Positions 16,213 to 25,942 of a stretch of 64,000 bases of DNA are shown here, one piece after another. Numbering within the stretch: the first letter of the stretch is position 1; each line of letters begins with the position of its first letter. This DNA is from Candidatus Methanoperedens nitratireducens (lineage in GTDB: Archaea > Halobacteriota > Methanosarcinia > Methanosarcinales > Methanoperedenaceae). The notes beneath the pieces were generated by a model, which did no database searches, was not told the DNA's origin, and was given only the letters and a program-made list of their open reading frames with translations. A program made the translations under genes and the position numbers. The stretch spans positions 105,575 to 169,574 of the forward strand of contig NZ_JMIY01000003.1 in assembly GCF_000685155.1 (NCBI RefSeq), read 5' to 3'.

Positions 16213-17397
16213 TTAACGTGGCCTTTGCCTTAAAACAAACTGTACTAAGATAACAACTATTGCACCTATAATTCCACTTGCAAGCGCTTGGTACGACGTT
16301 ATCCATTTATATATACTTGAAAACAAACTAAAATAATACATAGCTAAAAGCATCAATGTAAAAAAAATTGTACCTAATACATATTTGTTAGTTAACCACT
16401 CAACTTTTTCAATCCTACTTCCACGCCTTTTACCAAATAGTTCATTATCAAACGATCGAAAAACCGTATTCATTTCTTCAAAATTATCTAATTTAACTTC
16501 TTTTATGTTTTTACAAACATTGGAAAGGCAATACCTAAGTAATATATTTTTTTTAATTGTTTCATCATTAATAAGCAATCGATCAAAATATTTCTGAAAA
16601 AATCCAAAAGTTAGCGTAGCGTTTTCAACATTGATATGTGTGAAAAGATAATATCTTACGAGTTTATTGTACATTGGTGGTTCGATAGGCTCAAAATCAT
16701 AGGATGAAAAAATTATTGATTTATGCTTCTCAGATTTTTCTCTATCATAAAAATTTAAGTTGAAAAATTGATTTAACATATGTAATATATATTCATACAT
16801 TACATTATTTTTTATATCAGCATCCAACTTAAATGTAATAGTATTTTCTTCACTAAACTTGATGGTATTAAATCTAGAAAAAAGATACCCAATCATTTTA
16901 TCCGCTACACTATTAAAAACAACGAAAACCAGTAAGTTATAAAAGAGATAAAAAAATACCAATACGAATAAGGACGTTATTGCATTCACATTTAAACTAA
17001 ACAAACCTTTCTGAAAGATCATACTAGAAATCATAACGAAAGTGGGAGAAAAAAGAGAAAAAATTATATGCTCTTTTCTATAACTGGTAAACTCAGAATT
17101 TATAAAAAGAACAAATCCTAAACCGAAACTATTAAATAAAGTTAGGAACCCAAAAGAAATTGATTTTTCAAGAGGTGAATCACCTACCAGTAATGTAAAA
17201 ATGAGAAATTCGATTATAGTGATTATAACTAAAGCTGGTCTCAGATTTGCCATAATACCAGCAGAAATTTTCTTTTTACCACCAATTTTATTTCCAATTT
17301 TTTTATAATCATCTATTGAAATTTTATCAAACTCTTGGTTGGTTATGTATTGACCAATTTTGGATAGGGTGTCTTTATCGAGTTCGTTATCGATCAT
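16213..17397 (-). CDS. Orphan multi-pass membrane protein
   Basis: A 394-residue protein of unknown family. A polar 45-residue N-terminus is followed by four hydrophobic helices (about residues 50-70, 80-100, 110-130, 140-165), a large polar domain (about 170-335, rich in Asn, Phe and Lys) and two C-terminal helices (about 342-362 and 370-388) ending RQRPR. Codon use is strongly AT-biased compared with the topoisomerase genes next door, which suggests recent gain. It lies alone at the edge of the accessory island; no partner gene hints at a role. Confidence 0.7.
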   Translation of the reverse strand: MIDNELDKDTLSKIGQYITNQEFDKISIDDYKKIGNKIGGKKKISAGIMANLRPALVIITIIEFLIFTLLVGDSPLEKSISFGFLTLFNSFGLGFVLFINSEFTSYRKEHIIFSLFSPTFVMISSMIFQKGLFSLNVNAITSLFVLVFFYLFYNLLVFVVFNSVADKMIGYLFSRFNTIKFSEENTITFKLDADIKNNVMYEYILHMLNQFFNLNFYDREKSEKHKSIIFSSYDFEPIEPPMYNKLVRYYLFTHINVENATLTFGFFQKYFDRLLINDETIKKNILLRYCLSNVCKNIKEVKLDNFEEMNTVFRSFDNELFGKRRGSRIEKVEWLTNKYVLGTIFFTLMLLAMYYFSLFSSIYKWITSYQALASGIIGAIVVILVQFVLRQRPR

Positions 17398-17568
17398 CTA
17401 AGCTTACATTATGAACATTAATATTAAAATATTTTGGTTAATAATAACATTCATTCTCCACACTACATACCTACACATATCGATTGGTTTTCAATTTTTG
17501 GAAAAAAAATCAATTTGCGCTAAAGGGGTATGCAAAATGTGGATAACATATCATTTTGGCTAAATATG

Positions 17569-18672
17569 TTAACCCACCCCCATCTCCCCCAGCCTCTGCG
17601 GCAAATACGTATCCGTCACAAAATCCAGCCCCTTCCCCGCAAACGCCTGCTGCTCTGACTTCTTCCCCATCTTCAGCATCAGGTTTATCTGGTCCTTCCA
17701 GTACTCTGTATCAAACCTGGGATCAGTAAGTTCGCTATGCAGCGCCTTGATATCCTGATCATTGAGCTTATCAGTAGAGAGCTGGTACTCAATGATATCC
17801 GATGACTGAACACCAATGAACTTTGCAGCAGGTGTGGCCATGAACTCCGAGAGATGCGCGCTCTTGATCGCGCCGTAGGCCACGCTTGCGAATATACGGA
17901 AGCTCCAGGGGTCGCCGTCCGTGAACACCACCACAGGGAGCTTGAGTTCATCGTTCATGCGCTTGATGATGCGGCGCGTGCTGCGTGCGGGCTGGCCTTT
18001 CAGGTGCACCAGGATGGCACCAAAATCCTCATCAAACCCGTTCTCGATTAACCGATCATACATACCGCCTGTCTCTACTGCTATAATGAACTTCGCATCG
18101 TGCTCCAGGAACTTTACCGTCTCCACGTTATAGGGTATCTGGTATCCTGCCTCGCCAACATCCTCCTGGCAGTGCATCGTGCGCTCTCCGCGCTTGGTGG
18201 TCTCCTTGATCCTGATAGGCCCGAAAAGCGTGGCGCCGTTCTCCTCAGGGCGCACATGGAAATCCTCGCGCTGCAGTCCTGTAATGATCTCAAGGTCTTC
18301 AACTAGCCTGTCGCTCTCGGACTGCTCATGGAACCTGGCTATATCCCAGTTCTCGCTGATGTAATACAGTTCTCTTAAGGTCGAGCTCTTGTCCTGGTCA
18401 AGATGGCCTTTGATCAAAAGCTCAACAACATATGCTGTCTTAAGGAGCTGGGTTGCGCCTTTTACAGTTTTTGCACTTCGAAGGCTCTCGCTGTCGCCAT
18501 ATACCCATACATCGCTATCTTCCTTGAGCTCGATGTTTTTCTTGGTGCGTGAAGGCAGCACGATATGCGGGATGGTCTCGCTCTCGAACTGCTCATAAAA
18601 ATCCTGTATGAGTTTCTTAAGAGTTGTCTTTGCCTGTGAATCATGAATCTCTTTATTGCTCCCCTCAATCAT
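17569..18672 (-). CDS. top6A: DNA topoisomerase VI subunit A
   Basis: A 367-residue Spo11-like subunit that makes the double-strand break in type IIB topoisomerase. Visible are the winged-helix active site with the nucleophile tyrosine ([13 protein letters not shown]) and the Toprim metal-binding residues: Glu in [14 protein letters not shown] and DGD in [21 protein letters not shown]. The start overlaps the top6B stop by 4 bases (ATGA), so the subunits are translationally coupled. The A2B2 enzyme relaxes and decatenates DNA using ATP. Confidence 0.97.
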   Translation of the reverse strand: MIEGSNKEIHDSQAKTTLKKLIQDFYEQFESETIPHIVLPSRTKKNIELKEDSDVWVYGDSESLRSAKTVKGATQLLKTAYVVELLIKGHLDQDKSSTLRELYYISENWDIARFHEQSESDRLVEDLEIITGLQREDFHVRPEENGATLFGPIRIKETTKRGERTMHCQEDVGEAGYQIPYNVETVKFLEHDAKFIIAVETGGMYDRLIENGFDEDFGAILVHLKGQPARSTRRIIKRMNDELKLPVVVFTDGDPWSFRIFASVAYGAIKSAHLSEFMATPAAKFIGVQSSDIIEYQLSTDKLNDQDIKALHSELTDPRFDTEYWKDQINLMLKMGKKSEQQAFAGKGLDFVTDTYLPQRLGEMGVG

Positions 18673-20519
18673 ACATTCACAACCTTTGCCCCTGTAATAA
18701 GCTCTTCATCAATGCCTTCCACCACCAGTTGCGGAAGTTTTGAGGCTTCCTCAGGTTCGATATCCAGCCTGTAGATAATTGCCTTCTGCTCACCAGGCTT
18801 CAGGGAGATCCTCCAGAGGTAATCGCTCTGCTTCCCGAGCGGGATCTTTCTGGGTTCAGGACTTGGCGATTTAATATCATAGGGTATTGTCTCATGAAGA
18901 GAGAAATGATGCACTGAATCACCGTGGTTTTTGAGCTGTATCTCCACATCGCATCCTTCTCCGTTCTGCTTTACCACCCTGTGGACAAAGACATTGCCCA
19001 TGATCCTGGCAACAATAGGGGTGATATCAGGCGTCGGTCTCTCAAGTATCTCACCCACTTTCTTTGCAATACGCGGGAGTATCTTCTGTATTATCTCTTC
19101 CTTCTCCCTTCTTCGCAAAAGGTTATTCTTCCTGGATAGATAGAGGTTGAGCCTGCGTCCCACATCTTTTAGCGCAAGCCCTATCTCTTCAACTATTTCA
19201 GGAACATCTGCTATTGCCTCTTTTGATTCGGATGTGAAGGGGATATGCGTTGATGCCACATGAACCAGAATGATAGCAGGACCTGTGGGGACTCCTCCGC
19301 CTGGCTGATCGAGCGAATAATTTCTCCATTTAATATTCTCGATAGCATGTGTTATAGCACATGCGCCCTGCTGGTAGAGAAGTGGTACCCTGTTCGCAAA
19401 CCGCAGTATCTCCACCTTATCTTCCTTCGGGAGATTCCCCCCGTAGGCTATACCAGCTTCCACCTGGAAAGGATGCCCGTTATGTACCGATGGCGGGCGA
19501 GTGGTGGTCTCAATAAAATCAATGGTATGCTCTTTCTCAAGCCCTTTGCGGATAAGCTCCTCGGTTATAGGGGAGAGGCAATCCGTAGGCGGGGACGATA
19601 TCTTTACCTTTCCAAATGCCTCGTGCAGCCTCCTTGCTTCATCCAGCGTCAGCGCCTTCGGGTCTTTCTCAGGATCAGCACCTGCTCTTTTGCATATTTC
19701 CCCGGCAATCTGAGGACCTATCCGTGAGAATGAGTGGCGTAAAAAAGAGGCAAGTTTATTCTCCTCAGAATACCTCAGCATCTTCATCAGGGTACCGAGC
19801 TCAATGCCTGCAGGATGAGGCAGTATCTCAGATGGCTGTACAGGCAGTTTATCTGTCGCCCTTTCGAATATGACCTGGTTATTATCAGGTTCAACCAGGG
19901 TTATACGCGCATGTGGATTTACGATTGCAGTATCCTTCATGTATTCGTACACCGACTGTCTCCTGCCCTTGATATACGATGCTTCCATCTCAAGTTCGAT
20001 ACGCGTTCCCCGCAGTCTGTCCCAGTCGATCACCCTGTCCACAAGGATCTCAGGTTCGTTGTTCTGGGTATTAATAAGCAGCTCAAAATAATGTGCAGGA
20101 GCGTTCTTATCTATTTTAGATATGATCTTCGCCGGGGAGCCTGATGTGAGCTGTGAATACAGGACGGCTGCTGAGATCCCGATACCCTGCTGGCCCCTGC
20201 TTTGCTTCATTGAATGAAAGCGTGAGCCATACAGAAGTTTTGCAAAGACCTTCGGGATTTGCTCTTTTACGATACCCGGCCCGTTGTCCTCTGCAATAAG
20301 AGTGAGGTTATTTTTAGATCTTGTTTCGATCTTAATAAATAGATCAGGCAATATACCTGCTTCCTCACATGCATCCAGAGAATTATCTACTGCCTCTTTT
20401 ACAGAAGTTAAGAGGCTGCGGGGGATTGAATCAAAACCCAGTATTTGCCTGTTCTTCTCAAAAAATTCAGCGATACTGATTGCTTTTTGCTTTTTCGCAA
20501 GCTCTTCGGCGATTGCCAT
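18669..20519 (-). CDS. top6B: DNA topoisomerase VI subunit B
   Basis: A 616-residue GHKL ATPase subunit. The Bergerat-fold motifs are intact: [12 protein letters not shown] (N box), EDNGPGI (G1) and [21 protein letters not shown] (G2); a helix-two-turns-helix region and transducer domain follow, with the C-terminal Ig-like part around [17 protein letters not shown] binding dimerises B subunits and gates strand passage through the A subunit encoded next. The ATG at 20519 is well placed. The Lrp-like gene lies 25 bases upstream on the same strand. Confidence 0.97.
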   Translation of the reverse strand: MAIAEELAKKQKAISIAEFFEKNRQILGFDSIPRSLLTSVKEAVDNSLDACEEAGILPDLFIKIETRSKNNLTLIAEDNGPGIVKEQIPKVFAKLLYGSRFHSMKQSRGQQGIGISAAVLYSQLTSGSPAKIISKIDKNAPAHYFELLINTQNNEPEILVDRVIDWDRLRGTRIELEMEASYIKGRRQSVYEYMKDTAIVNPHARITLVEPDNNQVIFERATDKLPVQPSEILPHPAGIELGTLMKMLRYSEENKLASFLRHSFSRIGPQIAGEICKRAGADPEKDPKALTLDEARRLHEAFGKVKISSPPTDCLSPITEELIRKGLEKEHTIDFIETTTRPPSVHNGHPFQVEAGIAYGGNLPKEDKVEILRFANRVPLLYQQGACAITHAIENIKWRNYSLDQPGGGVPTGPAIILVHVASTHIPFTSESKEAIADVPEIVEEIGLALKDVGRRLNLYLSRKNNLLRRREKEEIIQKILPRIAKKVGEILERPTPDITPIVARIMGNVFVHRVVKQNGEGCDVEIQLKNHGDSVHHFSLHETIPYDIKSPSPEPRKIPLGKQSDYLWRISLKPGEQKAIIYRLDIEPEEASKLPQLVVEGIDEELITGAKVVNV

Positions 20520-20544
20520 TGGATCCGGTATCCTTTTAATCCTC

Positions 20545-20775
20545 TTAAAGCTCAGCTCCCACTATTGTCTGTGTAGATGTAACATATTCGCTCTCTCGAA
20601 TTGTATCCACAAGCTTATTCAGGGCGCTTAAGCCCTCAACATTACTTATCACTACAAAATCAAATTCTCCAAAAACATGGTATACATCTTTAATTCCTTT
20701 TACATTAAGAAGCTCATTATATGCTGCTTTTTCCTGTCCTGGCACTACATTCACAAGTGTAACTCCGATTACCAA
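20545..20775 (-). CDS. Stand-alone Lrp/AsnC ligand-binding (RAM) domain protein
   Basis: A 76-residue protein made only of the Lrp/AsnC effector domain: [20 protein letters not shown], a central [16 protein letters not shown] strand pair, and a closing TSTQTIVG strand. The helix-turn-helix half of normal Lrp proteins is absent. Such single-domain proteins form rings and bind amino acids or modulate full-length Lrp regulators. It probably starts at a TTG (20775) after GGTGAT. It is transcribed towards top6B at 25 bases distance, possibly as the first gene of that operon. Confidence 0.87.
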   Translation of the reverse strand: MVIGVTLVNVVPGQEKAAYNELLNVKGIKDVYHVFGEFDFVVISNVEGLSALNKLVDTIRESEYVTSTQTIVGAEL

Positions 20776-20900
20776 GGTTAAATCACCAGCCTTATATCTG
20801 TTATGTCCATACTTGACCCATCATAGGTCTTAGGTAACGATATACTTTAATACTAATAAACTTCGCCTTTTTGGACTGCACCCCCAAAAGTGGACAGGTA

Positions 20901-20919
20901 GTTAAGAAACATTCTTAAC
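20901..20919. repeat. Inverted repeat next to an IS-end-like sequence
   Basis: GTTAAGAA-ACA-TTCTTAAC is a perfect 8-bp inverted repeat. It directly follows a stretch at 20872-20897 (TGGACTGCACCCCCAAAAG then TGGACAG) that resembles the ends of IS3-family elements. No transposase gene is nearby, so this may be a solitary IS end, a small non-autonomous element, or an operator between divergent genes. Confidence 0.3.
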
Positions 20920-20958
20920 AAGGCGCAAAGGTAAATTTTTAAATTATGGTAACAGGAT

Positions 20959-21504
20959 ATGTTTATGGTTAATATGAGCGCTCTTAAGGTTATAGTGGTT
21001 TTGATTTCTCTGATTTTTACAGCATTTTTTTTATTGATCATCCTGTTTAGAGGTGAAATTAACGAAACTGCTACCGCAACTACTGAAAGGTATGGTCTTG
21101 TGGCTATATTTTTGGGAGTTTTTTTGCTTGAATTAGTTCCTCAATACATCTCTCCGCATCTGCTGGTTATAAACGCGATAATTTTGGGTTTCCAGATAGT
21201 TCCAATTATTTTGATATCTATTTTAGGCCACATTTTTGCCTCATTGCTGGGTTTTCATCTTGGAAAAGTTTATGGATTCAAATTAGTCAAAAAACTTTAT
21301 AGTGATAAGACTGTTTCAAAAATAAGTTCCGGAATGGACAGATACGGGCGTTGGGTTGTTCTTTTGTCGGCTTTTCTTCCTTTCCCATATATCCCTATTA
21401 TCTTTGGTTCACTTGACCTTACCTGGAAAAATTTCTGGATTTTTGGAATCATCCCAAGAGCGATTAGTTTTGCCTTGTTGGGATTCGGGCTTTCTTTTTT
21501 CTAA
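20959..21504 (+). CDS. DedA/VTT-domain membrane protein
   Basis: A 181-residue integral membrane protein with a DedA/SNARE-associated (VTT) pattern: VFLLELVPQYISPHLLVINA, then ISILGHIFASLLGFHLGKVYG, MDRYGRWVVLLSAFLPFPYI and a final hydrophobic helix. About five membrane segments. VTT proteins are linked to phospholipid scrambling and membrane homeostasis. It is followed, 275 bases on, by the tetraether lipid synthase gene, which makes a lipid-related role attractive but unproven. Start codons at 20959, 20965 and 20974 are all possible. Confidence 0.75.
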   Translation: MFMVNMSALKVIVVLISLIFTAFFLLIILFRGEINETATATTERYGLVAIFLGVFLLELVPQYISPHLLVINAIILGFQIVPIILISILGHIFASLLGFHLGKVYGFKLVKKLYSDKTVSKISSGMDRYGRWVVLLSAFLPFPYIPIIFGSLDLTWKNFWIFGIIPRAISFALLGFGLSFF

Positions 21505-21608
21505 ACTCCCAAATGCTCGAGTGTATTGAGCACCTCTTCTTCGTTCCCAAAAACAACTCTTTTTTCAATACTAACAATCTCATTAAAAAAATAATGATGT
21601 AATTTTTG
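21501..21608 (-). pseudogene. C-terminal remnant of a decayed gene
   Basis: A minus-strand frame without a start codon reads NEIVSIEKRVVFGNEEEVLN, TLEHLGV and then stop; this looks like the tail of a real protein. A stop codon closes it upstream after 35 codons. The stop overlaps that of the VTT gene. I cannot name the parent family. Confidence 0.3.
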
Positions 21609-21736
21609 TTAAAGCTTTGAAGCAAATAGTTTTATACTAAAAAAGCTTTGTTAACATGGTGGGAGATTGAGATTTCAATAGAATCCGATAGAGCGTCAAA
21701 ATGAAAGTATTCTTAGCAAGCTTAAGGAAAATCTCA

Positions 21737-21747
21737 TATATAATAAA
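21737..21747 (+). promoter_or_regulatory. TATA box of the tetraether lipid synthase gene
   Basis: CATATATAATA about 40 bases upstream of the coding start, in a gap where both genes run in the same direction. It implies a transcript start near 21765-21770 and a short leader without a clear Shine-Dalgarno sequence. Confidence 0.4.
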
Positions 21748-21779
21748 TGCATTGTTCGTTAAAAAAATAATAATGGGTT

Positions 21780-23285
21780 ATGGTTATGGTTATGAAGTCA
21801 ACGAAATCGTTGTGCCCTGAATGTCTCGCTGTAATAGATGCCTCTATATTTGAGGAGAACGGGAGAATCATGATCGAAAAGACATGCAGCGAGCATGGGT
21901 CTTTCAAGGATATCTACTGGTCGAGCGCAGAGCAGTTTAAGCGGTTTGATCACTACTGGCATGATGGAGATGGAGTAACTAATCCCAATGTACAGGCTGC
22001 TGGAGACTGCCCTAACCTGTGCGGATTATGCCCATCCCATAGAACAACTACCATTCTGGCGAATATCGATGTGACAAATAGATGTAACCAGGCGTGTCCG
22101 GTGTGCTTTGCGAATGCATCATCTACTGGCTACCTCTACGAGCCATCAATAGAGCAGATCAGGGCAATGATGAAGATGCTCAGAGATGAGAAGCCTGTAC
22201 CCTGCCCTGCTATTCAGTTCGCTGGCGGTGAACCCACGATGCGCGAGGATATAGTCCAGATTGTTAAAATGGCCAGTGAGTTTGAATTCACCCAGGTTCA
22301 GATGGCAACCAATGGTATTAAACTTGCTAAAAGTTTGAAGCTCTGCAAGGATCTTGTTGATGCTGGCCTCCATACTGTTTATTTGCAGTTTGACGGGGTA
22401 ATAGAGGAACCCTACAAGACTACAAGAGGATACAATGCCCTCAAGTTAAAACTCCAGGCCATAGAGAACTGCAGAACAACAGGCTTAAGGAGTGTTTCTC
22501 TTGTACCCACGCTTGCAAAAGGCGTAAACGACAGCCAGGTAGGGGACATAATAAGGTTTGCAGTTAATAATATTGATACAGTCAAAGGCATTAATTTTCA
22601 GCCTGTTTCTTTTACAGGGAGGATAAATAAAGAAGAGAGGATGGAAAAGAGAGTAACTATTCCCTATCTATTTGATTTGATCCAGGAACAGACAGGCGGG
22701 GCTATTACAGCAGAGGACTTCTATCCCGTACCTTTTGTCGTGCCCATTTCCCATTTTGTTAATGCAGAAGAGGGAATTCCTAATGTCGAATTCACAGTTC
22801 ACCCGCACTGCGGTACAGGGACGTATATCTATGTAGAGAACGGCAAGATGATACCAATAACCCGGTTTATCGATGTAGAGGGACTCCTTGAGCATATCAA
22901 CGAACTGGCGTCTGAGGATAATAAATGGATCGGCAAATCCCTGGGTAAAATAAAAAGAATCGGCAGTCTTATTTCTGCTCTGCCCCAGTATATCGATACA
23001 GCAAAAGCGCCAAAATCTGTAGATGTGAAAAAACTTTTCATTGATGTCCTGAAGGACGGGACAGGGGAGGCTATTAAAGAATTCCACCGTCACACACTTT
23101 TCGTAGGGGCAATGCATTTTATGGATCTTTATAATATAGATCTTAATAGAATACAGCGATGCGGAGTCCACTATGCTACCCCTGATGGCAGGATTATACC
23201 TTTCTGCACGTATAACACGATACACAGGGCTGAGATAGAAAGAAAGTTCGCAACACCTCTGATAAAGGCGAAGGTACAGATCTGA
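21780..23285 (+). CDS. tes: Tetraether lipid synthase (Tes), radical SAM
   Basis: A 501-residue radical SAM protein of the MJ0619/Tes group. An N-terminal cysteine region (SLCPEC, CSEHGSFKD, CPNLCGLCPSH) precedes the radical SAM cluster motif CNQACPVCF, then QFAGGEPTMREDIV and a long C-terminal half with further cysteines (HPHCGTGTYIY, RIQRCGVHYATPDGRIIPFC). Tes joins the phytanyl tails of two archaeol-type lipids by C-C coupling to give membrane-spanning tetraethers. Several ATGs occur at the start (21780, 21786, 21792); the last gives the family-like MKSTKSLCPEC. Upstream is a VTT membrane protein; a second radical SAM gene follows after about 70 bases. Confidence 0.85.
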   Translation: MVMVMKSTKSLCPECLAVIDASIFEENGRIMIEKTCSEHGSFKDIYWSSAEQFKRFDHYWHDGDGVTNPNVQAAGDCPNLCGLCPSHRTTTILANIDVTNRCNQACPVCFANASSTGYLYEPSIEQIRAMMKMLRDEKPVPCPAIQFAGGEPTMREDIVQIVKMASEFEFTQVQMATNGIKLAKSLKLCKDLVDAGLHTVYLQFDGVIEEPYKTTRGYNALKLKLQAIENCRTTGLRSVSLVPTLAKGVNDSQVGDIIRFAVNNIDTVKGINFQPVSFTGRINKEERMEKRVTIPYLFDLIQEQTGGAITAEDFYPVPFVVPISHFVNAEEGIPNVEFTVHPHCGTGTYIYVENGKMIPITRFIDVEGLLEHINELASEDNKWIGKSLGKIKRIGSLISALPQYIDTAKAPKSVDVKKLFIDVLKDGTGEAIKEFHRHTLFVGAMHFMDLYNIDLNRIQRCGVHYATPDGRIIPFCTYNTIHRAEIERKFATPLIKAKVQI

Positions 23286-23352
23286 AATAATTTTAATAGA
23301 TATGTTTTTCTAGTATCAGTCTGAATTTAATAGAGGAGTGTTTAAACAGAAC

Positions 23353-24393
23353 ATGCATATTCAATCCAGAGAACCGGTTTATCTCTCAAGATATCTTGAT
23401 GTAACCAGGGATAAACTTCCTTCGCAATTTTTGATATCTCAGTCGGTGAACGTTGAATTTAGCAATGATTCATCCATAGATGAACTCTGGGATTTACACG
23501 ATAGAGCGATGAAGTCTTACCGAGAGAAACTGGATAGAGTAAAATCGATAGAAGAACTACCCCGACGTGCAGGGTCTTCTCTTCTTGACCTGAAAGCCAC
23601 AATTGCTGATAGAATACTCGAAGCATGCCATTTCTGTGAGAGGCGATGCGGAGCAAACCGCAGAAGAAGAGAGACAGGCTACTGCAGATGCGATGCGGTC
23701 TCACACTATTCTGCCGAGTTCCTTCATTACGGCGAAGAGCCTGAGCTTGTGCCATCGCATACGGTATTCTTTACAGGGTGTAATTTCTCCTGCGTGTACT
23801 GCCAGAACTGGGAGATCTCCACGGCCCCACAGAGGGGTACCTCCATACTGCCGCAAGAATTTGCAAGGATAATCGCACTGCGCCGCGCATACGGCTCCAG
23901 AAATGTGAATTTTGTGACGCCAACCCCGCATACCCATATCATCCTGAAGATCCTGAATGCGCTGAAGATGAATATACCGGTCGTGTGGAACTCGAATATG
24001 TATTATTCACATGAGATTGCAAGATTGCTTGAGGGAGTTGTTGATGTGTATCTCGGGGATTTCAGGTATGGAAATGATGAGTGCGCAAAGAAATATTCAA
24101 ACGTGCGTAATTACTGGTCGGTTGTGACCAGGAATTTCATGTTAGCCTACACAGGTGGGGAAATTCTCCTGCGGCATCTCGTTCTTCCGGGGCATCTTGA
24201 GTGCTGCACAAAGCCGATAGTACAGTGGACAAAGGAGAATATCCCAAAGGTAAGGTTTAACCTGATGTTCCAGTACAATCCTGCCTACAGGGCTTATGAG
24301 TATCCGGATATAAACCGTACCCTTACGCCGGAGGAAATTCAGAGGGCGCTTCAGATTGTAAAAGAGGCCGGGCTTGAGGATGTACTGGTCTAA
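23353..24393 (+). CDS. Radical SAM protein of the PflX/COG1313 group
   Basis: A 346-residue radical SAM protein. An N-terminal cysteine cluster (CHFCERRCGANRRRRETGYC) precedes the radical SAM motif CNFSCVYCQNWEIS, followed by VNFVTPTPHTHIILK and VYLGDFRYGNDECAKKYS. The family resembles pyruvate-formate-lyase activases, but its substrate is unknown. The ATG at 23353 has GGAG upstream; a GTG at 23338 is also possible. It directly follows tes on the same strand and could be co-transcribed with it. It overlaps the stop of a convergent gene by 4 bases. Confidence 0.8.
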   Translation: MHIQSREPVYLSRYLDVTRDKLPSQFLISQSVNVEFSNDSSIDELWDLHDRAMKSYREKLDRVKSIEELPRRAGSSLLDLKATIADRILEACHFCERRCGANRRRRETGYCRCDAVSHYSAEFLHYGEEPELVPSHTVFFTGCNFSCVYCQNWEISTAPQRGTSILPQEFARIIALRRAYGSRNVNFVTPTPHTHIILKILNALKMNIPVVWNSNMYYSHEIARLLEGVVDVYLGDFRYGNDECAKKYSNVRNYWSVVTRNFMLAYTGGEILLRHLVLPGHLECCTKPIVQWTKENIPKVRFNLMFQYNPAYRAYEYPDINRTLTPEEIQRALQIVKEAGLEDVLV

Positions 24394-24797
24394 AGCTTAT
24401 GCTTTGCAAGATTGAATAGAACCATGCTCAGAATAATGCATATAGAGAGTGCATAGACCCATGTATCTGAACTCAGGAGCTGGAAGCCATTATTCGAGAT
24501 GAAGCGCATTCCGCCAATAGCTGCCGTGATTATAAATGAGAAAATAGCTGATGCTATCGCGCCGCCCAAAAGTGACCATGGGTAGATCGCACCTCTTTCT
24601 TTTTCAAAGAACACCGAGAATAGAACGAACCCGATAGAGAATATAAAAAGGATGTAGTATGGCTCAATCGGAAATATAATAGAATCATCTTCAAACATGT
24701 AAGTGATCCCGTATGCAACCGAGACCATTATGAAAGCCATTCCTGCAACTATTGCCAGTACTTTTACAAAGTCATTGGATTTAAGTTTAATACCCAT
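24390..24797 (-). CDS. Small four-helix membrane protein
   Basis: A 135-residue protein starting MGIKLKSNDFVKVLAIVAGM with four hydrophobic segments (about residues 11-30, 44-65, 78-100 and 112-130) and a KHKL end. I recognise no family. The ATG at 24797 is preferred to upstream starts because an AAATTTAAATAC box lies 25-35 bases before it. It converges with the radical SAM gene. Confidence 0.6.
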   Translation of the reverse strand: MGIKLKSNDFVKVLAIVAGMAFIMVSVAYGITYMFEDDSIIFPIEPYYILFIFSIGFVLFSVFFEKERGAIYPWSLLGGAIASAIFSFIITAAIGGMRFISNNGFQLLSSDTWVYALSICIILSMVLFNLAKHKL

Positions 24798-24929
24798 GTC
24801 TCTCTGATCAAAATACAAGTAAAAGTATTTAAATTTTTGCAATATATACTTGTGAGTTTCTGAGGGTTGCACACAAAAACCAGAAGATAATAAAAAGTTT
24901 CTGATTTGATGCACAGGGTTCTATTTTTC

Positions 24930-25856
24930 TTATTGAGTATGCTGTTCCAGGAACTTAACGATCTCCGATCTGATCATTTCATGTTGTCCCATGAGTATAT
25001 GACCACCACTTTCCAGCGTGATTACTTTTGCATCAGGAATGTTCCGGGCAGCGTACTGACTGTGAGATGGATTAACCAGGGTATCATCTCTGGCATGGAC
25101 TACCAGTGTCGGCACAGTAATTTGATCTAAAGGGTAATCAAGGGATGCGGAGTTAGTCCTATCGTTAACCATACCTGGTTGCCGCTGGCTAATTGGATGC
25201 ATCGCCGGAATAATGGTATTAGAAATCCAGTATTTCTCCTCTGGAGTTAGTTTTGCCTGTACTTCTGGAGTCACGCCCAAAAATGAAATCAGGTCAGACT
25301 CAAAATACTTTGTAATTAACCAGAAGATGAAATCCGAATTAAATATCACATAATGGACTATTTTATCCATGAAATTCATCGGTTCTTCCCTGTGGACAAC
25401 CGCTGAGACCAAAACCATGGATGAAATCCGATCAGGATAGCGCAGGGCAAACTCAAGAGAGGAAGGCCCTCCAGCAGAGATTCCCACGACAGCTACCTCA
25501 CTAACATTCAGATCATTCAGCAGATCTGCGAACGCATCGGCCTGAGCAGCAGGTGAAGCATTGGCTGGCAGTGGAGTGCGCAAAAAACCAAACCGTGAGG
25601 GAGCTATCACGCGGAAATCATCATTCAAGAATATTTCAGATAGAATAAGACCCTGATCATAACCACCTCCGGCTCCATGTATCACCAGCACGGGATAACC
25701 ATCCCCGATGTCGGCATATTCGATCGGGCCAGATGCAGTCTCGATGACCTGGCTGCCGATTAATAACCGCTCTCGTGTAGATTGCATTTCATGTTGAAAG
25801 CGCATGTATGTCTGTGTTGTGAGTACTACAGCTATGATAAATTTCAATATAACCAT
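24930..25856 (-). CDS. Alpha/beta hydrolase with N-terminal membrane anchor
   Basis: A 308-residue alpha/beta hydrolase. The nucleophile elbow is VVGISAGGPSS, the oxyanion region VIHGAGGGYDQG, the acid ARDDTLVNPSHS and the catalytic histidine LESGGHILMGQHE. The first 18 residues (VILKFIIAVVLTTQTY) form a hydrophobic helix that may anchor or export the protein. The substrate is unknown; lipase, esterase or haloperoxidase-like activity is typical. It stands alone between divergent genes. Confidence 0.85.
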   Translation of the reverse strand: MVILKFIIAVVLTTQTYMRFQHEMQSTRERLLIGSQVIETASGPIEYADIGDGYPVLVIHGAGGGYDQGLILSEIFLNDDFRVIAPSRFGFLRTPLPANASPAAQADAFADLLNDLNVSEVAVVGISAGGPSSLEFALRYPDRISSMVLVSAVVHREEPMNFMDKIVHYVIFNSDFIFWLITKYFESDLISFLGVTPEVQAKLTPEEKYWISNTIIPAMHPISQRQPGMVNDRTNSASLDYPLDQITVPTLVVHARDDTLVNPSHSQYAARNIPDAKVITLESGGHILMGQHEMIRSEIVKFLEQHTQ

Positions 25857-25942
25857 TTATTATATTCGAGCACATCGGCGGCAATGCGCGAACTTGATAT
25901 ACTTATATACTTTCTATGAATATTGAAGCATGAGATGTTCCT

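Noticed and set aside
21773-21800. Alternative ATG at 21773 for the tes gene
   Set aside because: It is in another frame and does not lead into the conserved SLCPEC region.
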